From Owenia fusiformis (taxonomy: Eukaryota; Annelida; Polychaeta; Sabellida; Oweniidae), in contig CAIIXF020000005.1 in assembly GCA_903813345.2 (NCBI GenBank), forward strand, positions 1 to 64,000: a stretch of DNA of 64,000 nucleotides. The letters run 5' to 3'. The first letter of the stretch is position 1, and every line of letters begins with the position of its first letter. The notes beneath the pieces were generated by a model, which did no database searches, had not been told where the DNA came from, and saw only the letters and a program-made list of their open reading frames with translations. Of this stretch, positions 1 to 10,659 are shown one piece after another. Both the position numbers and the translations under genes were made by a program.

Positions 1-1327
1 GAATAAAGTTATCTTTCAAATTTCAAAATTGAATACTACTTGGAGCACTATTACTGCCTATTATTTCTCCGAAGTTGCAACAATAAAATCGGTAAGACTA
101 AAAAGGGTAAGGGGTAGGGGTCAACAAAGCTATATTAAAAATACGAAATAGTACTCAATCATTACTTTCCTTATACATCAATGTCACACATAGCCTGAAA
201 CAGATTTTTGATTACTACTCGGAGCACTATTACTGACTATTATTTCTCTGAAGCTGCAAAAATAAGATTGATGAAACTAAAATAAACTATAACGAAAATA
301 TGCTTTTTATTTCAATAAATTATATTTTCTCCCAAACCAATCAACATATCTCTCTATAATTTCAGGATACACTCATCCACTGTACTGGTGACATATTATG
401 AAGAAACACACCATGGCAAATATTTAATTGATTTTATAGAATGATAATCTAATACACCCTCAAATATTATTCTAGGGGGTAAAAAGGCTCAGAATCCTTC
501 GTCCACAAACAATTACGACCCAGACATATGTGAATTGATGCCGAGTGAATAAAGTTATCTTTCAGAAAATGAATTATGTCTAACAAGTGGCCCCCTGACT
601 TCCCAAAATGCTTGCTGAAGATTGGCCTAGACTCAAAGAGGACTTTGTTGCCCCTAGAGCAAGTAGTGTGAAGCAACTATGTAGGCAAGATATATGTTTT
701 AGCAGGAAATTTTACACAGTCAAAATTTGCTGACCCGCATTCCACTCTTATTTTTTTAGAATTACCAAATATATTGTAGAAATGATAATGTATATGGAAC
801 ATTGTTTGTCAATTCAGAATAATACAATGTACATTTGCTGGAAATTTCGAGTCAATTGGTTAAAAAATATTGAAATGGCAGACCAATTCCCAGAACTTAT
901 GATCACCCTCTATAAAGGTGACAATAATTTAGGTATATCTGCAAAGGCTACCAAAATCGTAACACATTGACCAATAGTGCTTATAAACATAATATATGTT
1001 CATTGTTATTCATTAATGTACATAAGAATTAATTTAACCGAGAGAGGCCTACAGTAGTCGTATATTTTGTGTATTTGAAAAAACTAAACTCAGTACCCCA
1101 GTGAGAAACTGGATATTATATCTCTGGAGAATGAAAAATGGGAAAATTTGGAGTTATAAGAATAAATTCAAGTAGCATGTCTTATCATGTCTTATATACA
1201 CGTTACTCCCCCCCCCCCCTCCATCCCCCCCCCCCCTCCATCCAATATTAATTTATTTCGATTATTTTTTGTACAAGCTTAATGCGTGGAAACTAACTTT
1301 AAAAAGTGAGCAATGTCATTGTTAGTC
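1..1327. other. Non-coding flank with old repeats
   Basis: No coding region is recognisable. A block around 28-100 recurs imperfectly around 210-285 as a direct repeat about 182 bp apart. The stretch around 890-1050 resembles 1810-1890 and 45600-45750, so it is an interspersed repeat. Two poly-C runs lie around 1208-1236. Confidence 0.5.
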
Positions 1328-1660
1328 CACCCGTGTAGCTCAGCGGTAGCGCAGGTACCTCTTACGCAATAGGTCCCGGATTCGATCCCCGGTTCAGGCA
1401 AGACTAAATTTGTTTGTTTGCGTGAAGTACTTCAGGGTGTTTGACTGAGTGGTCCGCAACTCGTACAAAAAGGCTGTGGTGTGTACTTATATGTCTATGT
1501 ATAAGTGCACATAAAAGAACACAGGGCTCCTTCAAGGAGGGGTTTCTGGGTCTATCTTCCATGTTAATTACGTAAATTACGACCGTATATATACGGGGCA
1601 TACCCAAGAGGTATTGCTCACCTTCATTGGTGGTAAACAAAATACAATACAATACAATAT
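1328..1660 (+). repeat. tRNA-derived SINE
   Basis: The left end looks like a degenerate tRNA, with a box-A-like TAGCTCAGCGGTAGCGC and a box-B-like GATTCGATCCC. The acceptor arms do not pair, so it is not a working tRNA gene. The body runs to a tail of short ATACA repeats around 1637-1660, typical of a SINE. The flanking sequence (AAAAAGTGAGCAATGTCA on the left, TTGTGATAAT on the right) is found uninterrupted in the inverted copy around 29095-29130, so this is an insertion into an older repeat. The duplicated flanks are imperfect. Confidence 0.7.
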
Positions 1661-1889
1661 TAGTATTGTGATAATAACGTCCCTTATACCTATTTATTAC
1701 AGGTCGTGTAGACCATTGTTGCCTGATTTATAGCAAAAACATTGCCTTTTGCACGTTTGCAGAAATCGCCCACTCCCCCTTCATCCATTTTGTACGATCA
1801 CCGGGTGTGATAATTATGGGAAAATATCTGCAAGGGATACCAAAATCATTACACGTCATTGACCAATAGTCCATATTAACATGATATAC

Positions 1890-2727
1890 ACTCCCCTCCA
1901 TAAGTTTGGCAACCTTTTTTCCCCCATTGAACTACGTGTTAAAGCCTCTTTACCTTTGAATTTTTATTTACTTAACCTGCGATGAAAATACTTATACTAT
2001 TGATGGAAACGTAATTTGACTTTAATTCCAATACCTCCAAATTTTCTAAATTTTTTCCTCAATTACAATAGGTCGAAAATTGATGATAAATTTGATGAAT
2101 TTTTGAAAATCGACATTCCCATGTTAACCAATGGAAAATGGTAGGTTTGCCGCAAGTCATATGACAGAATATCCATCCATCCGAGTCTTTGCAAAAAATA
2201 CGAGTTAGGCAGGCAGTTGAATTTGCTAACTTTATTTAACAAAAAATTGATATGTTTCTTCAGGTTCAACAAAGTTATAAGGCTTTAAAGTCAAAATTGT
2301 TTTTCAAAAAACCTCTCCCATTGAAATAACACAGGAGGAGAAAAATTATTTTCTAAAATGACTTTGAAGCGCTGTAACTTAAATATTCATCAAATAAACT
2401 AAACACTTAGTGTTCATAAAAGTTAGACAATTCAATTTTCTATATAAAAATATTTTTTTGCTGAATCTTTTACTGAAAATATATCTTGATTTCTGATTTG
2501 CCCCGAACCCTCCATTCCCTATTGGATTACATAGGAATGACGATTTTCAAAAATTCATCAAATTTCGACCTATTGTAATTGAGGAAAAAAATTGAGAAAA
2601 TTTGGAGGTATTGGAAATAAAGTCAAGTTACGTTTCCATTAATATTAAAAGTTATTTCATCGCCGGTTAAGTAAATAAAAATTCAAACGTAAAGAGGCTT
2701 TAACACGTAGTTCAATGGGGAAAAATG
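1890..2727. mobile_element. Inverted-repeat MITE-like element, right end cut by LINE
   Basis: The segment around 1912-2125 is repeated in inverted orientation around 2525-2727, giving arms of roughly 200 bp. The left end begins CTCCCCTCCATAAGTTTGGC. The matching right terminus is missing because the A/T-rich 3' tail of the minus-strand LINE starts at about 2728. No transposase is seen. The family is probably Tc1/mariner-related, inferred only from overall form. Confidence 0.5.
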
Positions 2728-3000
2728 TTTTTTTTATTTTTTTTATTTAGATTTTATTTATTTAGGGATATCTAATAAGAAATACATATGTTTTCCTGTT
2801 TCCATTAGAACCCTGCAGACACACATACACACTACATATTAACAATAAAATATGTGACAATACATATCATAAAATTAGAAATTTGTAAAAACAGTACATT
2901 AATATGTGTAAACATACTATATGACTAGTCGATAAAAATAAGCATTAAAAGTAATTGTCACACTTGACATTTGAGCATATTAAGACATGTAAAATTACAA

Positions 3001-3928
3001 TTATTCACTAATTGAAGCAAGGAATTGCTTTTTTAGATGAGCTTTAAAAGATTGCACTGAGGCAGATTCCTTTAAATCTAAAGGTACCTTGTTCCAGAGA
3101 ACAGATGCTCTGTGACTAAAAGTTTGTGTGCCTGCATTATTACAATTTTGTTTAATAAAAATACATTTGTTAGTTGTAGCACGAGTACCATAGTTGTGAG
3201 TGTCCTTAGTTAAGGTAAAACTGTCCTGCATATAAGTGGGAACCAGTCCATTCACTACCTTTTATACATTAGTGTCAGGTTGTGCATGTCCTGCCTCTCT
3301 CTTATGGATGGCCACTTCAGAGTATTTCTAACATCCTGGGATGGGGTACGTGGGGCACATTTAACTATCAATCTACCAGCACGGTTTTGGAATCTCTGAA
3401 TTTTATCTAAGAGTTGTGAGCTGCATCCAGAGATGACAGCATCACCATAATCAAAAATGGGTGTGATGGTAGATTGGATTAAAAGTTTGGTTGTATTGAG
3501 GGTAAGAGAATCTCTCACTCTCACAATGACCCTTAACCTTTGTGACAATTTTGTACAAGTTTTGGTTATATGTGTTTTCCAAGTGAGTGTTGGATCAAAC
3601 CACAAACCAAGATATTTGAAAGCGTCGACTTGTTCAATTTTTTCTCCATTTATGACTATGTCGTCACTTTGATCTACCTTTGACAGTTTCTGGGATGACC
3701 CATACACCATGAATTTAGTCTTCTTGACATTTAATGTTAATTTATTTGAGCACAGCCATGTGTGTACCACATTCATGTCAGCTGTTAACTTTGCTTTAAT
3801 AGAGTGAATATCTTTGGCATGGTAAAATATGGCAGTGTCATCTGCATAGAGAGTGACTTTGGAGTCTTTAATTTGATTTTGGAGGTCGTTTATGTAGAGA
3901 ATAAAAAGCAGAGGCCCGAGTACAGAGC
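3001..3928 (-). pseudogene. LINE (CR1/L2-like) reverse transcriptase, C-terminal half
   Basis: Read on the minus strand from 3928, the frame opens with the second half of RT motif B (SVLGPLLF), then YINDL, then the catalytic motif C YADD at about 3838-3849. It continues through a thumb region and a C-terminal segment to 3001. The upstream half of the same protein lies at 17339-18826, beyond the Polinton, and the break falls exactly at the Polinton target duplication. A frameshift around 3250 separates ...LMYK from VVNGLVP, so the copy was already dead or has decayed. The 3' end is an A/T-rich tail near 2728. The motif layout fits the CR1/L2/Jockey group; the exact clade is not resolved. Confidence 0.85.
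3923..3928. repeat. Polinton target-site duplication, left
   Basis: CAGAGC directly precedes the left Polinton end and recurs directly after the right end (17339-17344). Six base pairs is the usual Polinton TSD length. Confidence 0.93.
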
Positions 3929-3975
3929 AGTAGTATATGGCGGGCCTTTCGACCTACAACCGGTGCCGGTGCACT

Positions 3976-4049
3976 GTTCCACTTCCACCGGAAGTGACGT
4001 CATAGCTCACGTGTTCCACTTCCACAGGAAGTGACGTCATAGGTCACGT
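3976..4049. promoter_or_regulatory. Two tandem 37-bp ETS-CRE/E-box units, left TIR
   Basis: Two adjoining 37-bp units (3976-4012, 4013-4049) differ at two positions. Each holds the palindromic CRE TGACGTCA directly joined to an ETS-type GGAAG core. The first reads CCGGAAGTGACGTCA, the form of a known composite ETS-CRE promoter motif. CACGTG or a near match follows each CRE. The right TIR keeps the same pair at 17212-17291. A transcription-factor role is inferred from motif identity only. Confidence 0.6.
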
Positions 4050-4259
4050 GTTTACATGGTGTACTGGCAGTGATATAACTGGTCAAAGGTTACTGATAAC
4101 TGATAAGAGAGAGCTCAATTGATAAGATAATCAAACAAACACTGTTAAGGTAACCTGGTGACTATGTGATAAGCTATCTTGCTTCTTCATTGATGTTTCA
4201 TTGTTATAGGTCAAAGGTGGATAACTGATAACTGATAAAACAGTAAAAAAGATAACTGC

Positions 4260-4505
4260 AGAACCATTTCAACCAAACAGGTTTTAACTTGCAGAATTAT
4301 GTTAACCAATCAGAGTACCGTATATTTTAACCAATCAGGTTTCGAGATGCATAATCATTTTAACCAATCAGGAAACAGTTTGTTTGGACTATTTTAACCA
4401 ATCAGGGGACAGTATATTTTCATCCAATCAGATGTAAGAAAATCAACCAATCAGAGAAATGTTCCACTAATGTAACTGGTTTAAACCAGTTTTACAGCTT
4501 TATAA
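4260..4505 (+). promoter_or_regulatory. CCAAT-box array and TATA-like promoter, left TIR
   Basis: About six CCAATCAG copies lie between 4300 and 4455 at spacings of roughly 20-35 bp, with a degenerate AACCAAACAG copy near 4268. They are followed by TTTATAA at about 4499-4505, some 75 bp before the first ATG (4580). This resembles an RNA polymerase II promoter with NF-Y-type sites feeding the zinc-finger/PolB transcript. Confidence 0.55.
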
Positions 4506-4579
4506 CAAGAAAGAGCAGTGATGAAATCATCATTTCCACTCTGGTTTAGATAAAATTACCACAGAAATCTGTTATCAGG

Positions 4580-5113
4580 ATGGGGATTTTCAAATGCAGT
4601 TATTGCGAAAAGTGCTACACAACTCAAGGGTCTAAAACCAGACATGAAATAGCTTCTCATACAGACACAACATTTAACTGTACAAAGTGTGGAAGTAGGT
4701 ATAAATATAAAAAACTTTTAATACAGCACATGAAAGGGTGTGAAAATGAAATAAGACAGGAAACTAATAGAGAACATGATTCATATAGAACTCTTAATAT
4801 AATTAAGGATGTGGTAAAAGAAACGACAGATGGATTGAGAAGAGAGAGAGAAAATGTAGAAGAAAGAAATGAGAATATGAAGCATAGGTGCAAGTATTGT
4901 CCCAAGGAATATTCTACTGCCTGGGCCAAGATGAGACATGAATGGACCGAGCATAAAAATCGGAGATTTAATTGTAGTAGATGCCAGAAGAAGTACAAAA
5001 GAAAAGAAGACTTAATAAAACATTTCAAATCCTGTAAAACAAAACAAGAAAAGGCATTTGATGCCATAGATGCCATTGCTCAAGAAGTGGAAGGTCAAGG
5101 GAAGTCTGATTAG
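4580..5113 (+). CDS. C2H2 zinc-finger protein beside left TIR
   Basis: A 177-residue ORF whose ATG is 59 bp inside the left TIR boundary. Four zinc-binding units are visible in two pairs: near residue 6 (CSYC...H...H) and 34 (CTKC...H...C), then near 109 (CKYC...H...H) and 136 (CSRC...H...C). An acidic/basic linker with coiled-coil character separates the pairs. Nucleic-acid binding is likely; partner and role are unknown. The frame is the same as that of PolB. The TAG at 5111-5113 is followed by an open in-frame stretch to the PolB ATG at 5132, so this may be the N-terminal zinc-finger part of PolB separated by a nonsense codon. It could equally be a separate early regulator. Confidence 0.75.
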   Translation: MGIFKCSYCEKCYTTQGSKTRHEIASHTDTTFNCTKCGSRYKYKKLLIQHMKGCENEIRQETNREHDSYRTLNIIKDVVKETTDGLRRERENVEERNENMKHRCKYCPKEYSTAWAKMRHEWTEHKNRRFNCSRCQKKYKRKEDLIKHFKSCKTKQEKAFDAIDAIAQEVEGQGKSD

Positions 5114-5131
5114 GCAACTGGGCTTCAAGAA

Positions 5132-8100
5132 ATGGAAGAGGAAGACTACCAAAATGTTGAGAATCAACTGGAAGATACAAACAATCAACATCCACCAGAG
5201 GAAGTGTTCTTGCAGTGGTGTAGGGATGAGAATGGACATTACCCCTGGGACCAAGAAGATGGCTCTGTGGATGAAAACCTCAGAAATATTTACAGGGAAC
5301 AGTTTTATGTCATCTTTGCCCCTCATCGACACGGAAATATTGTAAATGAATACAACTACCACATTCCACGAGGAAATGTTACCATAGAAGAGTTATCTGA
5401 CCAGTTGAAAAACATTTATAGAAAGGAAAGAAAGGCTTTCAAGTTGTGTCTATCTCTGGGATTGGTGCTGAGTCATCGTGACACCGGAGAGTTGCGCTAC
5501 TTTTATCCTCACAACAATGAATCAGTTCTACCTGAAATCATGCTGATTAGCAATGAAGAGGATTTAGAACAAGTTATTAAAAAGTTGAGGGAGATTGATT
5601 TTGAGGGTGTGGTATGGCGCCACCGTCCAGATACAAAATGGCTCCCCTATAGGATCACTAATACTCGTTGGGAGATAACACCATCAGAATTTTCACTGGG
5701 GGAAGGACTATTACCTGATTACATAAAGAAAAATAAAGGCATCATTGGTTTCGAAAAGAATTTTAATGGAAGACTCTTCAAAGACAAGCTCTGCACTTTT
5801 CGTTGCTTGGCCTATCATCGTACCAAGAAAATCTGTGCAGTCAATAAAGTGGCCATGAAATATCTGAAAAAATGGCGTCAAGTCACAGACAAAGAAAAGA
5901 AGCAAGCCGTTTGTTTTCCGACAGAACTCCCTCTCTTTGAAGATACCTTCGAAATTAACGTCAATATCTTTTGCTTGGAAAAAGATGGAAAAGTTGAGAG
6001 AGTGTATAATTCCACCAATAAGTTTGAGGATACCATGAACCTGAATGTTTATAACAAACACCTGAGCTATATTAAGAACATGGAAATGTTCAGCCAAAAG
6101 TATGGCTGTAGGAACTGTGGTAAACTCTTCAAGAAGAGTTACAAGTTGAAGCGTCACGAGAAATCTTGCAGCAAGGCTTCCATCTTGAAGTTCCCTGGAG
6201 GGTATTACAAACAAGATAAAAATTTGTTCGAATTACTAGACTCATTTGGCATTAACATTCCAGATGACCAACGATACTATCCCCATGTTTCCTGTTTTGA
6301 TTTCGAAGCTTTACTGGCCACTGATCACGATATCAGCAACACCAAGAAAATCAAGTGGTTGGCCGACCATCAACCTGTGTCCGTCTCACTATGTAGTAAT
6401 GTGGAAGGTTACAATGATCCTCACTGTATCATCAACCCAGATCTGGATGGCTTACTTGAGGACATGTTTACGTATTTAGAAAAAATCCAAACTGCTGCTG
6501 CTAGTCACATGTTTGATCGATTAGGTTGGATCTTTGAAAAAATAGACGAGGAGCTGGAAAAATTAAATGAATTTGACCAGGACGATGAGAAAGTGCAAAA
6601 ACTGTTAAAAAAACCATGGTTGAACTTAAAAGAAAAACTAGGAGCTTACATTCAACAGATGCCAGTCCTCGGATTCAACAGTTCAAGGTATTAATTTACA
6701 TTATTTTTAAATAACATTCTAAGTATTATACTTATGAAAATTAACCAATGAAAAACATGTATCACCGTTTCTATTATTGTTTTAGGTATGACCTCAACCT
6801 GGTCAAAAAGAAGTGGGCCAAGTATATGTTTAGTGAGGCATCTAACAATGATTTCGTGGTAAAGAAGAACAATGCCTATTCATGCATGAGCTCCGACAAG
6901 CTAAAGTTCCTCGATGTAAGCAACTATCTGACACCAGGAACCACCTACGATACCTTTGTCAAAGCTTTTGGTGCCACACTTCACAAGTCTTTCTTCCCCT
7001 ATGAGTGGTTTGATTCTATTGAAAAACTGGATGAGATATCGCTGCCACCCAAAGAAGCTTTCTTTTCAAGCCTGAAGGGATACAATGTTTTAGACAAGGA
7101 GTATGATGACTTCATGAAATATAGATTAAACAATAAGCTCAGCGTAGGTGAAGCCCTTGAGAAAAGAGGACTCAAAACACCACCAAAATCAGGTATAAAT
7201 GTATATCAGTTGTAGTTTTTTGTTATCATCTGTGATTTTCTAAGCCCTATTCTTGTTTATAAATATTAATTTAACAATTTTATTTGAGGTGACGAAAATT
7301 ACCAGGAGTTACAAAGAGTATGGATACAAGAAGGTATGATATGTTTCGCCGACTTTCTGCGGTTTTACAACAACAGAGATGATGTGGAACCTTTTGTCGA
7401 GTCAGTAGAGCGCATGATGACTTTCTATGTGAAGAATGGTATTGATTTATTCAAAGAAACGATCAGTGTTCCTGGAGCTGCCAGAAAATTACTGATGAAG
7501 ACAAAAGAACAAGACTGCCATTTCACACTCTTCAATGAGATGAACAAAGACATCTATATGAAGTTTAAGAATAACATTGTTGGTGGACCCTCCATTATAT
7601 TCCACAGGTATTTTCATTTAAAAATAATAATAAAATAAAAGATAAAAAAGTTAATACAGTTTCAGTGAATACGTCTTCTTTGCTAACACTCTATTTTCTG
7701 AATTCGTTTTTAAGGTACCACAAAGCAGGAGAAACAAAAATCAGGAATGGATCTGAGACTTGTCAGAGAGTACTTGGTTACGATGCCAATGCCTTGGTAA
7801 GTCAAATGCTTTCATTCATATCTGTAAAAAGTGAAATATTTTAGATAAATTAACAAAGAAGTGATATGTATCCTTATATTTTTTGTAGTATTTATGGTCG
7901 ATCGGACAACCAATGCCCACTGGTCCAATCACCATTCGACGTGCCAAGAAAAACTTCCGTAAAGAAAAACAGGACAAATATTTAAAAGAGTGGTACTTTC
8001 TGGAGTGTAAGTCTCACAAGACTGGACAACACATTCAACATCAGTTCAACGAAGGTCAGCGTAGAATAGGACCTTTTCTAGTAGATGATATTACAGCAAA

Positions 8101-9799
8101 CAAAAAGATTTACGAGTTTAACGGTTGTTATTTTCACGGTCATCAATGTGAGCTCACGAAGAATGCCAGTGACAAATGGCACGAGGAGGCCGAGGTGAGA
8201 AGAAAGCATGATGCAGCACGTAAAACCTTTTTAGAGCAGTTAGGCTACCAGGTGATTGAGATGAGAAAATGTGAATACAACTCTACACTTCTGAAAGATA
8301 AAGACTTTCTCACCTTCTTGAAGAGGTACAATTTACCCCACGACCATCTCTCCACCATGTCAAAAGAAGATATCCTACGAGAAGTTAAGTACGGGCGTCT
8401 TTTTGGTGCTGTAGAAGTGGATATTGAGGTGCCAGACTCTTTGAAAGAGCACTTCTCTGAAATGTCACCCTTGTTTTGTACCACGGAAGTTCCCATGACT
8501 GCTGTAGAAAACTATTGGTGGGTGGAATGAAGGCACAGAAAATTCTTCTGGCTACACCACTATTGAAATGGTACATGGATCATGGCTTAGTGGTTACTGA
8601 TGTTCATTCTGTCATGGAATTCAACCCCAGAACATGCTTCAGTGATTTTGTCAATGCTGTCAGTGATGCGAGACGGGAGGGGGACAAAGATAAATCCAAG
8701 AGTTGCGTCGCAGATACCATGAAGCATATTGGAAACAGGTGATTTAAGCAAGAAAATAATTTTGTTTACATCTGTTTGTTATCAAGTTTTGTCTTTCTGA
8801 TATTGTTTGTTTTTACCACATCTTTTTCAGTGCCTATGGTTCCATGATCATGGATAAATTGAAACATCTCTCTTATCAGTATCTGTTTGATGAACATAAA
8901 GTTCGCCTGAAAGTGAACAGTCCTCTGTTTAGAAGAGTGTCTGAATTGGACAATGATGCTTTTGAGATGGAGATGGCCAAGACAAGGATAAGACTCAACA
9001 TCCCTAATCAGGTAAGTATATTATTAAGAGGTGATTAAAAGAAAGTTTTCGTAATACCATTTGTTTTACCAATTAACATATCAATACATTTGTAGATTGG
9101 ATTTTTCATTTTGCAATATGCAAAGTTGAGGATGTTGGCGTTCTTCTACGATTTCTTGGATAAGTTTGTGCCCCGCAGTATGTACCAGATGGTGGAGATG
9201 GACACGGACAGGTATGTTGTGCCATAAAAGCATTTTATATTATATAATTGAACATAATTTTCTATCCTGAAATCAAATATAACAAGTATATGATATTTTT
9301 GGATTTTAGTTTATACTTCGCCTGTGCCAAGAATTCTCTCGAAGAAGCTGTCAGACCCGATCTCAAGGAGGAATTTGAAAGGGTCAAGGATGATTGGTTG
9401 CCCAGAATTAACACGCCACAAAACAAAGCTTTTGACAAAAGAACACCAGGCTTGTTTAAACTTGAATATTCTGGCACGGATATTGTCGCTCTCTGCTCCA
9501 AGACCTATTGTGTGTACGATGAAGAGTCTGACAACTCCAAGTTTAGTTGCAAAGGGGTCAACAAGCAGCAGTATAAAAATCCCATAGATATGTATAAAAA
9601 CGTACTCGATACCAAAGAAGCTACGTCTGGACAAGTCACTGGTTTCCGTGCCATTCACAATGGTATGTTTACATACACACAAGACAGAGTGGGGTTCAGT
9701 TACTTTTACTGCAAGAGAAAAGTGCTTGATGATGGGGTATCTACCGAACCACTGGATATTATACTCACACCTCCCAATACCAATAACACCAGACAATGA
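5132..9799 (+). CDS. Protein-primed family B DNA polymerase (Polinton pPolB), eight exons, one frameshift
   Basis: This gene replicates the element by protein priming. Exons: 5132-6687, 6786-7192, 7289-7607, 7715-7796, 7889-8738, 8831-9011, 9096-9211, 9310-9799. The seven introns are 84-107 bp, GT-AG, and phase-consistent. Visible motifs: a C2HC finger (about residues 325-345), Exo I FDFEAL (D390, E392), Exo II GFNSSRYD across intron 1, Exo III YNNRD in exon 3, palm motif DANALY across intron 4, GNSAYGSM across intron 5 and catalytic DTDS across intron 7. A C-terminal KTYCVY region is also present. Exon 5 contains a Vsr-like nuclease segment (NGCYFHGHQC ... GYQVIEMRKCE). The exon 5 frame must change between about 8480 and 8515, where family-typical residues also seem to be missing. 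This is probably an out-of-frame deletion, so the copy is likely inactive. Confidence 0.92.
8062..8290 (+). other. Vsr-like endonuclease segment inside pPolB
   Basis: Within PolB exon 5 the residues NGCYFHGHQC are followed, after a linker containing an RR-x2-D pattern, by LEQLGYQVIEMRKCE. This matches the layout of very-short-patch-repair endonucleases: G-C-[FY]-x-HGH-x-C, then R-D, then G-[WY]-x-V-x4-CE. The same block occurs in other animal PolB genes of this type, from general knowledge of the family. Whether it cuts DNA is unknown. Confidence 0.6.
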
Positions 9800-9803
9800 A
9801 TAC

Positions 9804-9893
9804 ATGCCTCGATATACAATTAAATTCAAAGTAAATTTATGTGGGATGCATTGTAGGACTTATAGCAGCTTAACAAATCACACGGTGTGTTAA
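9804..9893 (+). CDS. Possible 29-residue zinc-finger micro-ORF
   Basis: An ATG five bases after the PolB stop opens 29 codons ending in TAA. The peptide contains CGMHCRTYSSLTNHTVC, a spacing like a C2HC finger (C-x3-C, aromatic, Leu, His-x3-Cys). It is in a different frame from PolB. It could be a decayed exon, a PolB tail in another splice form, or chance. No promoter of its own is seen. Confidence 0.25.
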   Translation: MPRYTIKFKVNLCGMHCRTYSSLTNHTVC

Positions 9894-9910
9894 TTGTTTG
9901 TATAAACAAA

Positions 9911-9951
9911 AATAAATATTAAATTGATGTATATATTTTATTTGCAATAAA
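9911..9951. terminator. Convergent poly(A) signals
   Basis: AATAAA occurs on the plus strand at 9911-9916 and 9946-9951. On the minus strand it occurs at 9937-9942 (TTTATT on plus). They lie between the PolB stop (9799) and the stop of the first leftward gene (9961). They would end the two converging transcription units. Confidence 0.6.
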
Positions 9952-9960
9952 TATGTTACT

Positions 9961-10596
9961 CTACGTTAACACATAATTTGTTACATCTTTTTTTATTCTA
10001 GGGAGTACAATGCTAAGTAATGTCATCACACCTTTATATTTAAGTAAGAGTCTTTTCCTTTTAGCTCGAACGTTCTTGCTCTCCACCAGGTATTCAAATG
10101 TTTTTCTGTATGGCAGTAATCTTTGTTTATCCTTGGCTGTTAGATGTAAATGACCAACGAGGGTGTTTAGCATTATTTCCGTGACTGCCTTCAGTTGTAT
10201 GGGTGTAATGGTTCTGAGAAGTGCCAGTCTCTGTATCTTGGAATCAGTGTTGACCAACAGCCACAGATATGGTTGCCCTGCTTTCATAGTCCTGCTCATA
10301 ATGAAATCCACAGCTTTTTTCTCTTTTGCGTCGGACTCACAGGTTGACCCGGAGGAGGAAGTAAAGGTCTTTTCAAGATTCTAACTCTCTGACGTTTCAT
10401 TTACTTTCTCTGTATCGTTTAATGTCGAGGGTTGTGCCTGAGTTGTTTGTTCCTGAAACACCCGAGGCTCTTCTGCAGTAGTTGTCTCTGGATTTTCAGT
10501 TTGAGAGAAACTGTCCTTCTTTTCCACTGTTTCAGTCTTTGGTTCGATCAGTTTCTGGTACTTTTCATAGGGCACCACTACCACTTTCTTGCTCAT
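9961..10596 (-). pseudogene. Conserved small Polinton/adintovirus-type protein, split by in-frame TAG
   Basis: On the minus strand a frame starts at 10596 with MSKKVVVVPYEKYQKL and an acidic, Thr/Glu-rich stretch, and meets TAG at 10381-10383. The same frame continues open to 9961. The second part has a helical region, then KRKRLLLKYKGVMTLLSIVLP (pattern: Lys/Arg cluster, Leu-rich, Gly, hydrophobic tail). That C-terminal pattern, with the preceding LLPYRKTFEYL, is common in small proteins of Polintons and adintoviruses that others compare to an adenovirus core/membrane-active protein. Uninterrupted length would be about 211 residues. It lies downstream of the ATPase. Function is unknown; a single nonsense mutation is the simplest explanation for the break. 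Confidence 0.7.
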
Positions 10597-10659
10597 AGTA
10601 TATGTTTTCTCTTCCTCGTCAGTTGTTTAAATGAATAACTTTTACACTAACATATACTT

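Larger units (their letters stand above)
3929..4520. repeat. Polinton left terminal inverted repeat
   Basis: These 592 bp match the reverse complement of 16745-17338 almost throughout. The repeat ends at AGAGCAGTG (4512-4520), 59 bp before the ATG of the zinc-finger ORF. Differences include one base near the tip (TAT versus TAA), a 6-bp extra ACTTCC in the right copy, and a small indel near 4225. Confidence 0.93.

Noticed and set aside
1328-1398. A tRNA gene
   Set aside because: Box A and box B are present, but the acceptor and anticodon stems do not pair and a SINE body follows.
8476-8742. Separate 88-residue gene starting MYHGSS
   Set aside because: It is the out-of-frame continuation of PolB exon 5 (VGGMKAQKILLATPL).
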